This document shows positions 53,553 to 64,000 of a DNA stretch of 64,000 bases, piece after piece. The notes below the pieces were generated by a model. It made no database searches and was not told where the DNA came from. It worked only from the letters and a program-made list of their open reading frames with translations. Source of the DNA: Leguminivora glycinivorella (Eukaryota > Arthropoda > Insecta > Lepidoptera > Tortricidae). The position numbers and the translations under genes were made by a program. How positions within the stretch are numbered: position 1 is the stretch's first letter; every line of letters begins with the position of its first letter. The stretch is from contig NC_062993.1 in the NCBI RefSeq assembly GCF_023078275.1, positions 806,001-870,000 on the forward strand. Direction: 5' to 3'.

Positions 53553-53647
53553 CAGGAGGTGGCCTAGGGGTTCATGGCGTTAGCCCGGATTGCTAAAGAC
53601 GCCGGTTCGAATCCGGCCTTCACCACTGATGGTGATCGTCATTTTTT
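53553..53647 (+). repeat. tRNA-like Pol III unit, copy 1
   Basis: A box TGGCCTAGGGG (53560-53570), B box GGTTCGAATCC (53604-53614), a perfect GCCGG/CCGGC T-stem, and a T6 terminator at 53642-53647. TTAGC/GCTAA could form an anticodon stem, but the loop lacks U33 and the acceptor ends do not pair. It is therefore a tRNA-derived SINE-like unit rather than a working tRNA. Confidence 0.72.
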
Positions 53648-53695
53648 CTTTAATATATGACATCTTATCTCGATTTTTAATTTATATAATAGTAG

Positions 53696-53941
53696 CCTGT
53701 GTGGTGACGGGTTAAGAATTTCACCACCCCCTTTCTTCCCGTGGGTGTCGTAGAAGGCGACTGTGGGATATGGGTTAAATTGTGGCGTAGGCGAGAGGCT
53801 GGCAACCTGTCACTGCAATGTCACAGTTTCGTTTTCTTTCAACCCCTTATTTGCCAAGAGTGGCACTGAAGCTTTAGTAGTTTCATGTGTTCTGCCTACC
53901 CCTTTATGGGATACAGGCGTGATTGTATGTTGTATGTATGT
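53696..53941 (+). mobile_element. Family S retroposon, reference copy (246 bp)
   Basis: CCTGTGTGGTGACGGGTTAA … GATACAGGCGTGATTGTATG with a TGTATG simple tail. Flanked by ATAATAGTAG on both sides (53686-53695 and 53942-53951). The duplicated neighbour at 54310-54330 shows the empty site. Variable-length duplication plus simple tail marks target-primed retroposition. Confidence 0.88.
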
Positions 53942-54386
53942 ATAATAGTAGTGTGACTACTTAAAAAACACAAATCAAAATATTTGTTAAAAATAATTTG
54001 ATTTGTTTTGCGTATAGATGGCAGCACCAGTCTCTCTAGCTAGATATTGCTAGGTTTACGATAGTAAACCTGTAAAGGTTTCGTATAGGAGGTGCAAGCA
54101 CCTACTGCTTGCCCTTAGAGTTGGTCAAAGACGCCTAGTCTTACAAAGATGACATATAGAAGAAAAATTTCGACGGCTTCCGCTGTGGCGAGGTGGCCTA
54201 GGGGTTCATGGCGTTAGCCCGGAATGCTTAAGACGCCGGTTCGAATCCGGCCTTCACCACTGGTGGTGCTCGTCATTTTTTCTTTAATATATGACATCTT
54301 ATTTTGATTTTTAATTTATATATAGTAGTGTGACTACTTAAAAAACACAAATCAAAATATTTGTTAAAAATAATTTGATTTGTTCC
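53942..54386 (+). repeat. Local duplication of the Pol III unit and flanks
   Basis: GTGTGACTACTTAAAAAACA … AATAATTTGATTTGTT follows both Pol III units (53950-54017 and 54320-54384). CGTCATTTTTTCTTTAATAT is also shared. The two units and flanks are thus a duplicated segment about 630 bp apart. Confidence 0.8.
54187..54281 (+). repeat. tRNA-like Pol III unit, copy 2
   Basis: The same A box, B box and T6 (54276-54281) as copy 1. Here GGCGAGG can pair with CTTCACC in six of seven positions (one wobble) as an acceptor stem, but the anticodon stem has a mismatch. A tRNA finder would probably call it a pseudo-tRNA. Confidence 0.72.
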
Positions 54387-54388
54387 CA

Positions 54389-54475
54389 TAGTTGCGTAAT
54401 GTAAAACATGGTAAAAATGGACCGGTAACAATTGGCCCCCCAGTCGAGATTTTTGCTGTACCTTATATGTAAATA
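54389..54475 (-). repeat. Fragment of the 35266/53396 repeat family
   Basis: The inverse of GTACAGCAAAAATCTCGACT and GGGGGGCCAATTGT, followed by the TTTTACATTACG block. Confidence 0.55.
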
Positions 54476-54654
54476 TTAAAATTATTAGGTATATTTTGAC
54501 AAAGGTGAATTTAAAGAATTTTAGACCACGGCTATACCCGTATGTTTAATTTTTTGGATTCGTATAAGATTTCTTAAAAAATATTACGAAAACAGTATTT
54601 CGTTTCTAATTTCTTCACTAATTAAAAAGTCGATCGTAGAGGGGCACAGCATAG

Positions 54655-54750
54655 ATTTTTTAAGTGGAGATAGTTGAAGGGATGGAGACTGACATAGGCT
54701 ACTTTTTGTCTCTTTCTAACGCGAGCGAAGCCGCAGGCAAAAAGCTAGTT
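54655..54750 (+). repeat. Family G repeat, 3' part
   Basis: TAAGTGGAGATAGTTGAAGG … GCGAAGCCGCAGGCAAAAAG and CTAGT. Only the last ~95 bp of the family is present. Confidence 0.75.
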
Positions 54751-55089
54751 TTTAAAATATTTCCCAAAATTTTAAAACTAGAGAGGAAAATCAAGTCTAC
54801 ACTTTTATGGAGATGCGGCCGTACTGTGCCCCCTTGAGATAACGTATTTGTAAGTATGAAAAAGTCAGATTTTCATACAGTTTAAACAGTTTATAAGTCA
54901 TTGTAGAAATGTCCGGGTTTCGTGGTAGGAATGGTCATTGGACACGCAAATCGATTTAATTTATAATTATGACGTTATAAGACTGTAAAAAGGATCTCTT
55001 TGGAAATAATCAGCTCCATTCGCAGTGCATCATCTTGAGAGCAATAAAACAGGGTACTTTGTAAGGTTTTTTTGTGTTTGTTGGTTTTT

Positions 55090-55400
55090 AGTGTTGTGTT
55101 CCTGCCGGTGAGTAAGGCTGCCAGAGCTCAATGAGGGGGCGGTGTGCTGGTGACAGAAGGACCTACGAAACTAATTGGTTCCGTCTATTGTCCTTGGAGT
55201 CGTCGGCAACCCGAATCCTCCTTGGAACTTATACACTCCTTTTTGCTGTGTACGTAACACAGCAAAAGGGAAGTGTACACGTTTCTAATGGGTTGGAAAC
55301 GCGCATGTGACACTACTTGAGTTGCAGGTGTCCATAGGTTACGGTGACCGCTTTCCATTAGGCGGACCGTGTGCTTGTTTGCCACCGACGAAGTATAAAT
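55090..55400 (-). repeat. Family L repeat, full-length minus copy
   Basis: The inverse of 7893-8204 across its whole length, from GTGTTGTGTTCCTGCCGGTG to TTGCCACCGACG. Confidence 0.82.
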
Positions 55401-56430
55401 GTGACCGGTTTATTTGAGTGTTATAAAATAACATTTATTTGATTTATTTTGTTTGTCGTTGCTGCGAATGTTGCGATGGGGTAAAAATAGGACAATAATT
55501 TACTATAGGATTTAAATATTGCTAAGTATATGTATAAATCGTCAAAAAGTTGGCTGTGTCGTACATTTTGGCTGTTTCATGTTTATTAATTTATTTATTC
55601 ATTTTAAATCTGTATTGCCATCTATAATTATCATGTTTCTAATTATGGCATAGTCAATTGACTTCCGCGATTTCGGGATTGGTTCTATATTAAAAGTGGA
55701 TCAATATCACCTATACATAATTATGTATATTGTAACCAAATAAACACAAGTGTCTATATTATTAATGCCAAATAAATAAATGTGCTAAGTTATATTTATA
55801 AGAATGAGCTCTTACTAAACTAACTGCATGAAACTACGGGTTCTATTATTCAAAGTTAAAACTCTAAATTATTTATTTATTTATTGGTAAAACATGTTTA
55901 CATGGCGTTACAGTATAACTATTAATGCGTCACGAAATTTAGATAAAAAAGGGGAAAAAAGAGACAACTTTATTCCCGGTTTCTACATCTCCGAAAATAA
56001 GTAAAATGAAAAAAAAAACAACCTGTATCTATAATCATTCCTGCTAAATTAAATAAATATGGAAAATTATACTCAGAAGAAAATAAGCTCTTAATAAACT
56101 ATCACATGCATGCAACTACACCCTTTCTATAAATATAGATCGTTTTTCTCAAATTGTGAGCACTCCTGCGCAAAACTGGATCGCCGCTCGACCAATCAGG
56201 AAGCTGCACTTCAGTACTTACAAACGTATGTCTGTCTTTGTCCACACGTCTAGTACATCTAGACCTGAAGTATTCCAAGTGCACAGATAATATAGAAGAG
56301 GTATAAGCGCAGGTAAACCAGTATAGTATATGATATGTTTACTGTCCATCTAGGATTTAAATTTAAATGTGTTTTTTAATTTAAATGAATTGCCGTCTCT
56401 GCGGTGTTTCCGGACCAATACGACCTTTAA
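55401..56430. other. No gene seen
   Basis: AT-rich. A phrase near 55806-55845 (GAGCTCTTACTAAACTAACT) partly recurs near 56088-56125, possibly a decayed duplication. Confidence 0.4.
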
Positions 56431-56492
56431 ATATTCAAAAAATGGTGTGCCTACACCCATCTTAAAGGCCGGCAACGCACTCCCAAACAAGT
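56431..56492 (-). repeat. Family L-type fragment
   Basis: ACACCCATCTTAAAGGCCGG and CAACGCACTCC match the inverse of 37343-37375. Confidence 0.65.
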
Positions 56493-57127
56493 ATTTTTAT
56501 ATTAGGTAAAACAAGTTTTTTTTTTTTTTTAAACAAATGAAATTAACATCAAATTAATAAAATTACCGATACGGGCATTTAGACAGGACCTTTTTGAAAG
56601 GTTTTTTGAATAGGAGAAGAATAAAGCCTGCAGATATATTTTCCATTATTGAAATAGTTGTACTAGATTTTTGCAAGTAGTAGATTTTTTTCAAATTTTG
56701 GCAAGGATTTGAAAATTTCATGGAAAATCAAAGGAAACGTAGATATTCAGAACGCTCTTATTTCATAAATCACAAATATTTATTTTTCATAGACAAGTAT
56801 AGAATAGAAGCACACCAGTTTTTTTCCAGAATTACTGTATTGCTATTATTTTTTTGCAACCTGAAAAACGCCTGTGCTTTTACTCGGGGGAGAGCAATAT
56901 TTTAATATTGCGCATAGGAAACTTGAGTACTAAACACCATGCTACACATGCTCTTATGTACATAATTACCTTATCTACGTTATTTACAACTATGACTATA
57001 ATAAGTTCAAAGCGTTTCAATAATATGTAGAGGTATACCTATCATTTAGAATAACGAGTTAACAGACCATAGTGATCGCTTTTGCGTTGATGTCTTTATC
57101 AAACTGCTATTGCTAGTATGTGCATAA
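56493..57127. other. No gene seen
   Basis: AT-rich. A 61-codon frame at 56720-56905 is unrecognised. Confidence 0.4.
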
Positions 57128-57137
57128 GCATAGATTA

Positions 57138-57391
57138 CATACATACATACAATCACACCTGTATCCCATAAAGGGGTAGGCAGAGCACATGAAACTACTA
57201 AAGCTTCAGGGCCACTCATGGCAAATAGCGAGGGGTAAAAAAGAAAAAAACGAAACTGTGACATTGCAGTGACAGGATTTGCCAGCCTCTAACCTAGACC
57301 ACAATAATTTAACCACATATCCCATAGTCGCCTTCTACGACACCCACGGGAAGAAAGGGGTGGTGAAATTCTTAACCCGTCACCACACAGG
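57138..57391 (-). mobile_element. Family S retroposon, minus copy with (CATA)n tail
   Basis: Flanked by AGCATAGATT (57128-57137) and AGCATAAGATT (from 57394), a ~10-bp target duplication. The tail on the minus strand is (GTAT)n. Confidence 0.85.
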
Positions 57392-57587
57392 TAGCATAAG
57401 ATTAAATATAAGAAGATCATTCCATCCCATACATTAAAATGCGACACTAAGAACGCGCGTGATACAAAAAATGTCTGGGCATCAACCACAGTTAACAGAA
57501 CATTTGTGTGAGACTCGAACATGTTCGAACCTAAAGGCCTCCATGGTACATTACCAAGCCGAGTCACGATGGTGGGACTGTCCGTTT

Positions 57588-57737
57588 TCACATTATCCAA
57601 TCCGATATACTCGTACCTATCGGATGGCGGAACGATTTTCAATGGAATAAACTCCTAGATGGCGCCTGTAATGTATGGGATATCGGTCCGACAACCAGGC
57701 CATCGGATCGGATAAATGTGAAAACTTGCACTTACAG
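57588..57737. mobile_element. MITE family F, complete copy
   Basis: GTCCGTTTTCACATTATCCA at the left and GGATAAATGTGAAAACTTGC at the right are inverted. The inside has CGATATACTC … GTATCGG-like pairs and ATGTATGGGATATCGG. Related to the split copy at 46432/48371. Confidence 0.78.
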
Positions 57738-59034
57738 TAACAGAACACACTCAACTTCACGCAACAGAAGTCTATGTAAAAGTGTAAATTCCCATGAACA
57801 AAAAAATTACGAACCTTTATTTATATTCTATATTTAAAGTCACACACAGGGTAAAACGCGATTAATTAACATTGTTATACCTTTTTCCCAAAATAGAAGG
57901 TAAAATAAATGTTCGGTGAATCGCGTGTGACTTTTAAATATGTGTACAAAAGCGCTAGAACCTAGTGTTATGCCAACAATAAATTCGGCAATGAGGAACT
58001 TTCCACGAGAATTTAACGCTTATGACATGCAATTTCTTTTCAATACTTTACTGAAGACGCTGAAGAAAGCGAAGTTCCCATTGTCACTGGACAACCTTTC
58101 ATGACTTGGTTTAACAAAGTGGCACATATTATCTCGAACTTTACTGATTTGATTCAAATGGCTATCATACAAGGGAAAAGCATGTCGTAAGTGACTTTCT
58201 CCTGAATGCCCCAATAGACGGTTTGTTGCAACCCCTAACGCACTCTCGCTTTCAAGTTTAAAGAGATCGTCCCGATTTGATAAAAAATTGCAGGCTGATT
58301 AGAACTATGATGCTGAGCAAGATTCAACAGATTTCCCAAAATATCCTAGGTTGATTGTATGAAACTTTCCTTTTTTTGTTACCGAAAATGTATAGAAATC
58401 TAAAGTAGCATAAAAAAGAAGGTTTCAATACAAACTACATAGGACATTTTGGGAAACCCTAGTCGGATTCTTCTCAGCATCATGGACTCGAGCAGCCTAC
58501 CAATTCTTATCCGAGAAATTGGAGACGTGATCCAAATGTACAAACTTAACGGGAATTGCAATACCTGATCTTTCATTTCTTTCGGTAAGAATCACCCAGT
58601 CACCACAATACGTGTCTCGGCCCTATAAGTATAAGCCCGTAGTAAACACCACAATAATTAATCGAACGTTAGCAGATGGACAATTAAAATAGCGCAATCA
58701 GTTTTTGCGCGATTATTTCAACATGCAGAGTAAGTTATGGCGGACACGCCCACCCGCGCGCGGGCGGGAAAAAGTCGATAAATAGGTATCGATGAATAAA
58801 AAATCTGTAGTCTTAGCATTTCGTTAGAAAAAATAGATTTCCATCACATTACATTCGCATGTAATATGTATATTTGAGTTATTTTTTAACAAAAATCAAT
58901 AAGCTTTTTGTTAGTTAATACGATTAAAAAGGACTTTATCGTTGTGATAATATTCAATCAAATCAATCATTTCAGAAAAATTCCATAGTATTAGTGTACA
59001 GCCCACTTCAAATCAGATCATTACAAGTCTAAAC
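57738..59034. other. No gene; one hairpin element
   Basis: Apart from the fold-back at 58307-58483 nothing is recognisable. Frames are short. The last five bases (59035-59039, TAAAC) are the target duplication of the next element. Confidence 0.45.
58307..58483. mobile_element. Imperfect hairpin MITE (~60-bp arms)
   Basis: ATGATGCTGAG … TTTCCCAAAATATCCTA pairs with the inverse ending CTCAGCATCAT at 58483, with several mismatches. The centre is ~55 bp and AT-rich. Confidence 0.75.
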
Positions 59035-59039
59035 TAAAC

Positions 59040-59153
59040 TGTTGTATATGTAGGTAGAATAGAATGCATGTATTGAGGGTAGGCTTGATCGAGATAAATC
59101 AGTTCTTGAGTTGGCAAACGGATTGTTTCATTGCACTTTTCCTAAACATTACA
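59040..59153 (+). repeat. 5' LTR of LTR element 3
   Basis: TGTTGTATATGTAGGTAGAA … CCTAAACATTACA. It is 6 bp shorter than its partner. Most differences are single bases missing from G runs or a short deletion near 59104. Confidence 0.9.
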
Positions 59154-59400
59154 TGGTGTCAGGCAATCGCGTGGTAATACCTACTAGCCTCCGGAAAGAA
59201 ATGCTGCAAAGAATCCACGAGGGACATTTAGGCATTGAAAAGTGCAAATAATGAGCGCGAGACGTGATGTGGTGGCCCGGCATGTCGGCGCAGGTGAGGC
59301 GCTGGTGGCGGCGTGCGCCACGTGCGCCGAGCGCCGCACCGCGCAGCCGCGCGAGCCGCTGCTCCCACATCAAGTACCTGGGAGACTCTTGGGAAGTGCT
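59154..59400 (+). pseudogene. Integrase zinc-finger remnant, LTR element 3
   Basis: GNRVVIPTSLRKEMLQRIHE, then GHLGIEKCK, then two stops and RDVMWWPGMSAQV carry the integrase HHCC start. The following GC-rich part (codons for CATCAERR-like residues) is readable only after a one-base shift near 59294. Broken. Confidence 0.75.
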
Positions 59401-59501
59401 TAGGCCACTGACCTATTTGAATTTAGAAATCAAACATTACATTATAGTAGCGGATTATTTATCTCCAAATATGTCGAAGCTGTTTTTTATCGATATTCGA
59501 A

Positions 59502-59837
59502 GTGAAAACCATTATTAACCAGCTAAAATCTATTTTTTGCACCGTCACGGCATTCCCAAAAAGCTGCGCCGGATTGTCGGACAATGGTCGGCAGTTTACT
59601 TCGGCAATATTCGAATCTTTCGTGGAGAAATGGGAATCTGAACATGTCACGAGTTCTCCTTATTATTCAAGATCCAACGGCCTTGCTGAACGAAACGTGC
59701 AAACGATTAAGAACCTTATGGAAAGGCGCACAGTGAAGGTACCGATCCATATTTACGCTGAACTTCCGCAACACCTCCAGTCTCCGGCGAGTCATACTCT
59801 CCGGCACAATTCTCATGGCGCGAAGGCTCAATACTAG
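59502..59837 (+). pseudogene. Integrase catalytic-core remnant, LTR element 3
   Basis: Contains LSDNGRQFTSAIFESFVEKW (second catalytic Asp), VTSSPYYSRSNGLAERNVQT (catalytic Glu in NGLAE) and IKNLMERR. The first Asp segment lies upstream in a different frame near 59440-59470. The core loses frame after residue ~85. It cannot encode an active integrase. Confidence 0.8.
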
Positions 59838-59963
59838 ACTGCCTGTTTCAGAACAATTACTAGCGCCAAAGGTACCTACTTCAGTAACTGTTCAAAAATT
59901 TAGGTTAAATAAATATATAAAAGCAAAAGAACGATATGATATCGAACCCGGCCACTAAACAGC

Positions 59964-60344
59964 TTGCTCCAGGAACAAGTCCGAATGCGGGAGCCGAACA
60001 CTGGCCGTAAGCACGCTGGGTGCCAGCGCGAGTGGAGGAGGCGGCTCAGCCTCGCTCCTGCTGGCTTCTGCGCGCCGGACGGCTCACGGTATCGTAGAAA
60101 CAGACAGCACATTCTATCACAGCCACAAAATAACCAAATGTATAGCCAGCCTATATGCGAAAGAAACCATAACTCTGCTTACAATTCGAACAAATATTAT
60201 GATGATTTTGAAGACAATAACAACACGATTTCCAATGCACAATCGCAACGCATCGTCAGCAATGATAATCCTGGGCGCGCGCAAACAGCTGGCTGTTACG
60301 TAACGCGCTCCGGCCGGCAGGTCCATCCACCCGACCGTTTGTGA
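59964..60344 (+). pseudogene. Pol C-terminal tail, LTR element 3
   Basis: The open frame ends YVTRSGRQVHPPDRL, matching in position and wording the TTRSGREVRPPDR tail of element 1. It includes a GSRYRRNRQHI segment similar to that element's LRRNRKHI. It is the remnant end of Pol, not a separate gene. Confidence 0.75.
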
Positions 60345-60860
60345 TAATAGTTATAGATATAGGTAGGAACTTTTATCAATTAAGCATAGTAAAAACACAC
60401 ACATATGTCATAAACAACAACAATCTGCTTGTTCCTTATTAAATTGTAAACGGATATAGGCTAATAAAGCATGTAAGTAAAATAAATGCATTTACAATGA
60501 AGGAATATTGTTACCTAACTATTAAAATACCTCTATTTAAACTTTTCTTGCTCAATGTAATAATTTTTAATAACTATGTAACTACATTTTTTATCTTAAC
60601 CGCTTCACTGAGAGATGATAAATATAATTAATAAAACGATACAGTACATTTAATAAATATAATGTAGAAATAAATAACATAGCAATGTAAAAATAAATAG
60701 TAGAAATAAATAACAAATAATTAACTGTAAATAATTTGGCTTGATACTCATGCAATCATTGTTATCTTGTTAGACTTTTAAAGAAAAGTGTAATTAAGAT
60801 TACCACAAGTATTAGTCAGTCCTAAGTATACCTATTCTAGCCCGTTACGAAGAAGGGACA

Positions 60861-60980
60861 TGTTGTATATGTAGGTAGAATAGGAATGCATGTATTGTGG
60901 TAGGGCTTGATCGGAGATAAATCAGTTCTCTTTGGAGTTGGCAAACGGATTGTTTCATTGCACTTTTCCTAAACATTACA
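60861..60980 (+). repeat. 3' LTR of LTR element 3
   Basis: 120 bp, followed by the TAAAC target duplication at 60981-60985. Confidence 0.9.
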
Positions 60981-60985
60981 TAAAC

Positions 60986-62151
60986 TATAATAAATTTATA
61001 CACTTGACATTGTTGGTATCTATCAGCCCTTTCTATGCACTCACCATACCAAATTATTATAACTATAGTGTTCCTTTCTACATAGTCTTCAAAGTGTTTA
61101 TATAAATACGATATGGATCGGATATATCAGTGACGTTTTTGAAAATGAAATGAAATGAAATGATTTTGTTTAAATAATTACTGATCGGGCTGATCTAATC
61201 GCTGATATTCTCCTACTTTTTTCGCTTAACTAGCTTAGCTAACTTAGAAGCGAAATATCGTGTTTTTTAAATGTTCTTGCAATTATTAATATGTATCTTA
61301 ACCTTAGTATGGTTTATACGCTGTGAAATGTCTCTATAAAATCAAATTTAAATCGACTGTTTAAAACTATATCGATAGTCTATCGACGGCCCCATCCCTA
61401 GCCCAGTAACAAGGCAGCATCACTCGATACTTTCCAACGATTAAACATTATTATATAAAGTAAATTCAATAATGGCCACGTTTAAGCAATGTTTGCAGAT
61501 TCAACCGAAAACCTATAAACAACCTTATTACTACGTGATAAAATTGAAAATCAATCAAATATGATTTAAGGTGAGTTTCTTCTTTAGTTAACATAAGAAT
61601 ACATTTCAACTCTCACTCAAATGTATTATTGTATAGACGTGACAAAGTGCCCATAATATGTATACACGACTTTATTGCTTACACGTTAAGGTTGTCGATA
61701 CATATTTTTGGCGTTTTGTCCGTATCTATGTGAAATACCTTGGCTGTAAGAAATAAGGTTGAATTTTGGTTGCTTTGGTGGTATTTGGGTTTTGGTGGTA
61801 AAGCAATTTGGCTCGGTGTTGTTAGTATGTGCAAATTACCAACGTGCAAAGGTAATTTTTCAAGATTTTGGGGTAAGTTTTTTTAGCGTGCTCGCTGAAG
61901 GCTATAATATGATGGCAGATGGTTATTTTATGACCGACGCGATTTATACTTCATTTATTTTATATTATTGGTAATAACAAGATGGCGTCGATGTCGAAAA
62001 TTGCACGGTTTTTAAGAAAATGGTTTTTAATTGGAGGCTTTATGCCATTTTTTAAACGTGGGGCCGACGTAAAGTTTTATGTCTGGCCTTCCCTGAATGG
62101 AATCTGATTTTCATAATTTTAATTATAATTATTGTTCTTTTTATAAGAACG
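60986..62151. other. No gene seen
   Basis: Includes GAAATGAAATGAAATGA at 61145-61163, a short simple tail such as non-LTR 3' ends carry, but no RT sequence beside it. A 71-codon frame at 61759-61974 is unrecognised. Confidence 0.4.
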
Positions 62152-62251
62152 NNNNNNNNNNNNNNNNNNNNNNNNNNNNNNNNNNNNNNNNNNNNNNNNN
62201 NNNNNNNNNNNNNNNNNNNNNNNNNNNNNNNNNNNNNNNNNNNNNNNNNNN
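62152..62251. other. Assembly gap, exactly 100 N
   Basis: A run of 100 N is the conventional placeholder for a gap of unknown size. Sequence to the right need not be physically adjacent to that on the left. Confidence 0.98.
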
Positions 62252-62264
62252 GTATGTATCATTC

Positions 62265-62700
62265 ATCTTCTATATCACCTGGAAAAATACAGCATGCGTA
62301 GTATGTCATATATAAACATGGCACACATAAAAATAATAGATATACGAAAAAAGGCAGCAGAATAGCACACAGTAACACATTTGGAATCTGCAGTTTCAGA
62401 TTATTTATTTTTATTTTTATTGCTTCTCATTATTTCCTGTTTTTTTTTAAGCTATTCTTTTTCTTTCTATTCTTAGATTGAAGAACATTTCATTAATCTG
62501 TGTTTCTTAATCATGCTGTGTTTTTTGTAATAACTTCATGGATATCTTTATCCATTCTTCTGGACTTGGTTCTTAAAGTTTCGTTAGTTCTTCTATTATT
62601 TCTTAACTGCGCCATTTTTCTTGCTGTTTACCTCGTTCTTTCGGGTAAATAATTTTGATAGGCTTAGGAAAACATTGTCTTCTCCAGTATATTTTTTATT
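62265..62700. repeat. Diverged duplicate, copy 1
   Basis: Shares TTCTTCTATTATTTCTTAA, CTTGCTGTTTACC, GTTCTTTC and AAAACATTGTCT in the same order with 63420-63845, and AACACATTTGGAATC upstream. The match is patchy with many indels. Confidence 0.6.
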
Positions 62701-63419
62701 TATGCGCTAAAACATATATAGGTAGTTGTAGATCGATTTCTTCAAGTAGGTAGTTACGGTAAGCGTGGGTTTTGCAATTATAATTTTGTAATACCTACTG
62801 ATCAGTGCATTTTAAATTAATAAATATTTACAATAGAGAGAAATTGACGATGTTGTATTGACAGTTAAATATAAAACTGTCAACTGTCTAACATTATAAC
62901 TCTATTGTCTACGACTACCACAGATTGCTCTTATGGTTATTATGAGGTCGATTACAAAATGAGGTTAGGATTTTTATTTGATATAAAATATACTGTAGAG
63001 AAGTCTTCATCTCTGCATCGCTGTTTGGCCGAGCTCCTGAGAGAATAGAGAAGAGTAGGACCTCATTCACTCTTACTCAACCTGATTTAAGCCTTTCAGT
63101 AATCTCAACCTATAGAAGGAAGTATCCTCCTTCTCAGGAAACCATCGGTCATATAAGCAATTACACATTGGAATACACAAACAAATGGAGACAAAAGAAG
63201 AGTTATATAATACAACACATATTGTAAAACTCAGGAGAGTCACTTCTTTTTTATATTTTACATACGTCTTTACTGATTGTATTACTTTTAATTTGTTTTA
63301 TCAATTTTATCATGTAACAGCTGTAGTGTCTTTTAAGATTACATTAGAAGTATATGAAACATGAATCGGGTTTTCGCTGGTTTATTTCTTAAAAATATTT
63401 TTAAAGCAGATTTTTGTTC
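62701..63419. other. No gene seen
   Basis: AT-rich. A short inverted pair (GACAGTTAAATATAAAACTG TCAACTGTC) lies near 62868-62890. Confidence 0.4.
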
Positions 63420-63845
63420 TTACTTCATTAATCTTCATCGCCATGCAGACGGAAGCACAACCCTTCATAGCAGGAATCAAAACACGGGTACACATAAAAA
63501 GAATGGGTACACGATAAAAGGTAGTAGTAGCACTTTTTTAACACATTTGGAATCAGATTTTCTTCCATGCAATGTATAAAACAAGATCAGCGGATTCTTT
63601 AGATTAAGTATCATCAATTTCCTTTTCTCCTCAGGATCAGAGAACATTTCAATGGTTTCTTAACATGTTATGTTTTTAAACACCTTCTTGTTTAAGGTCT
63701 ATCCTATTAATTTTCTTCTGGATTTAGGTACTTTAATTGTTTTGTTTGTTCTTCTATTATTTCTTAATTTCACTGTTTCCTTGCTGTTTACCGTATTCTT
63801 TCTTTGGTAATCAATTTCGACGAGCACTAGAAAACATTGTCTCTA
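63420..63845. repeat. Diverged duplicate, copy 2
   Basis: Second copy of the 62265-62700 sequence, same orientation, ~1.15 kb downstream. No open frame is shared by the two copies on either strand, so a coding origin is not shown. Confidence 0.6.
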
Positions 63846-64000
63846 CAGATGTTTATGCTGGAACTGGAACATAATCTAGCCAGATCATTTGCCCACAGTA
63901 TATCTTTGAGTTAATTTTGTTTATTAAAGGTCTTCGCTTTTTCCATCCGTTCCAGTGATTCTGTTCACCAGAAAACGGATGGTAAGCAGGGTTTTCGCAG

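Larger units (their letters stand above)
59040..60980 (+). mobile_element. Ty3/Gypsy LTR element 3, internally deleted
   Basis: LTRs 59040-59153 and 60861-60980 are flanked by TAAAC (59035-59039 and 60981-60985). TGGTGTC directly after the 5' LTR could be a tRNA-Leu-type primer site. AAGAAGGGACA before the 3' LTR is the polypurine tract. Only ~1.7 kb of internal sequence remains, beginning inside the integrase region. Gag, protease, RT and RNase H are missing. The LTR length and Pol tail resemble element 1. Confidence 0.88.

Noticed and set aside
53553..54281. Functional tRNA genes (Ser-GGA-like loop)
   Set aside because: No U33, poor acceptor stem in copy 1, a broken anticodon stem in copy 2, and a short variable arm unlike tRNA-Ser.

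Overview
This window looks like a repeat-dominated piece of a lepidopteran (moth or butterfly) nuclear genome. The evidence is its AT-rich background, a CYP6-type cytochrome P450, a mariner, Ty3/Gypsy and non-LTR elements, and many copies of short interspersed families of the kind familiar from Lepidoptera. There are no bacterial-style operons and no CRISPR. Only two loci look like host genes. One is a P450 at 21.5-22.9 kb (minus), broken by one frameshift and without a visible last exon. The other is a Ser/Thr-rich, mucin-like single-pass membrane protein at 30.8-31.9 kb (minus) that I cannot assign to a known family.

Layout. 0-6 kb: an intact 981-codon endonuclease-reverse transcriptase ORF of a CR1/Rex1/Daphne-like non-LTR element lies between two direct copies of a ~553 bp sequence. 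6.7-10.3 kb: MITEs, SINE-like copies and hairpins. 10.4-20.2 kb: two Ty3/Gypsy elements sit about 160 bp apart in opposite orientations. Each has identical LTRs and a perfect 5-bp target duplication, so both are recent. The first has one intact 1365-codon Gag-Pol frame. The second is broken by several one-base shifts. 20.3-30 kb: a MITE with ~65 bp perfect arms, the P450, non-LTR fragments, a 121-bp tandem array and a 47-bp-arm hairpin. 30.7-34.4 kb: the mucin-like gene, then a 1.94 kb terminal-inverted-repeat element holding a hAT-type MITE that itself carries a Harbinger-type MITE. 35-46 kb: RT fragments, fold-back palindromes, a full-length but inactivated mariner, and microsatellites. 46.5-48.4 kb: a 1.8 kb TIR element that split an older MITE. 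48-58 kb: SINE-like repeats, two nearby tRNA-like Pol III units, and fold-backs. 59-61 kb: a third LTR element that kept its LTRs and integrase but lost most of gag-pol. 62.15 kb: an assembly gap of exactly 100 N.

How it fits together. The window is a nested transposon landscape. Several insertions can be dated relative to each other because an empty-site paralogue lies in the same window. A cross-cutting observation is that most broken frames (Gypsy element 2, P450, mariner, third LTR element) are explained by loss of a single base in or next to a mononucleotide run. This raises homopolymer under-calling in the assembly as an alternative to true decay. I found no convincing new multi-gene system. 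The most unusual items are the 246-bp LINE-mobilised repeat family with microsatellite tails and a twin-priming inversion, the TTAAGCGACA-rich element, and the orphan mucin-like gene.
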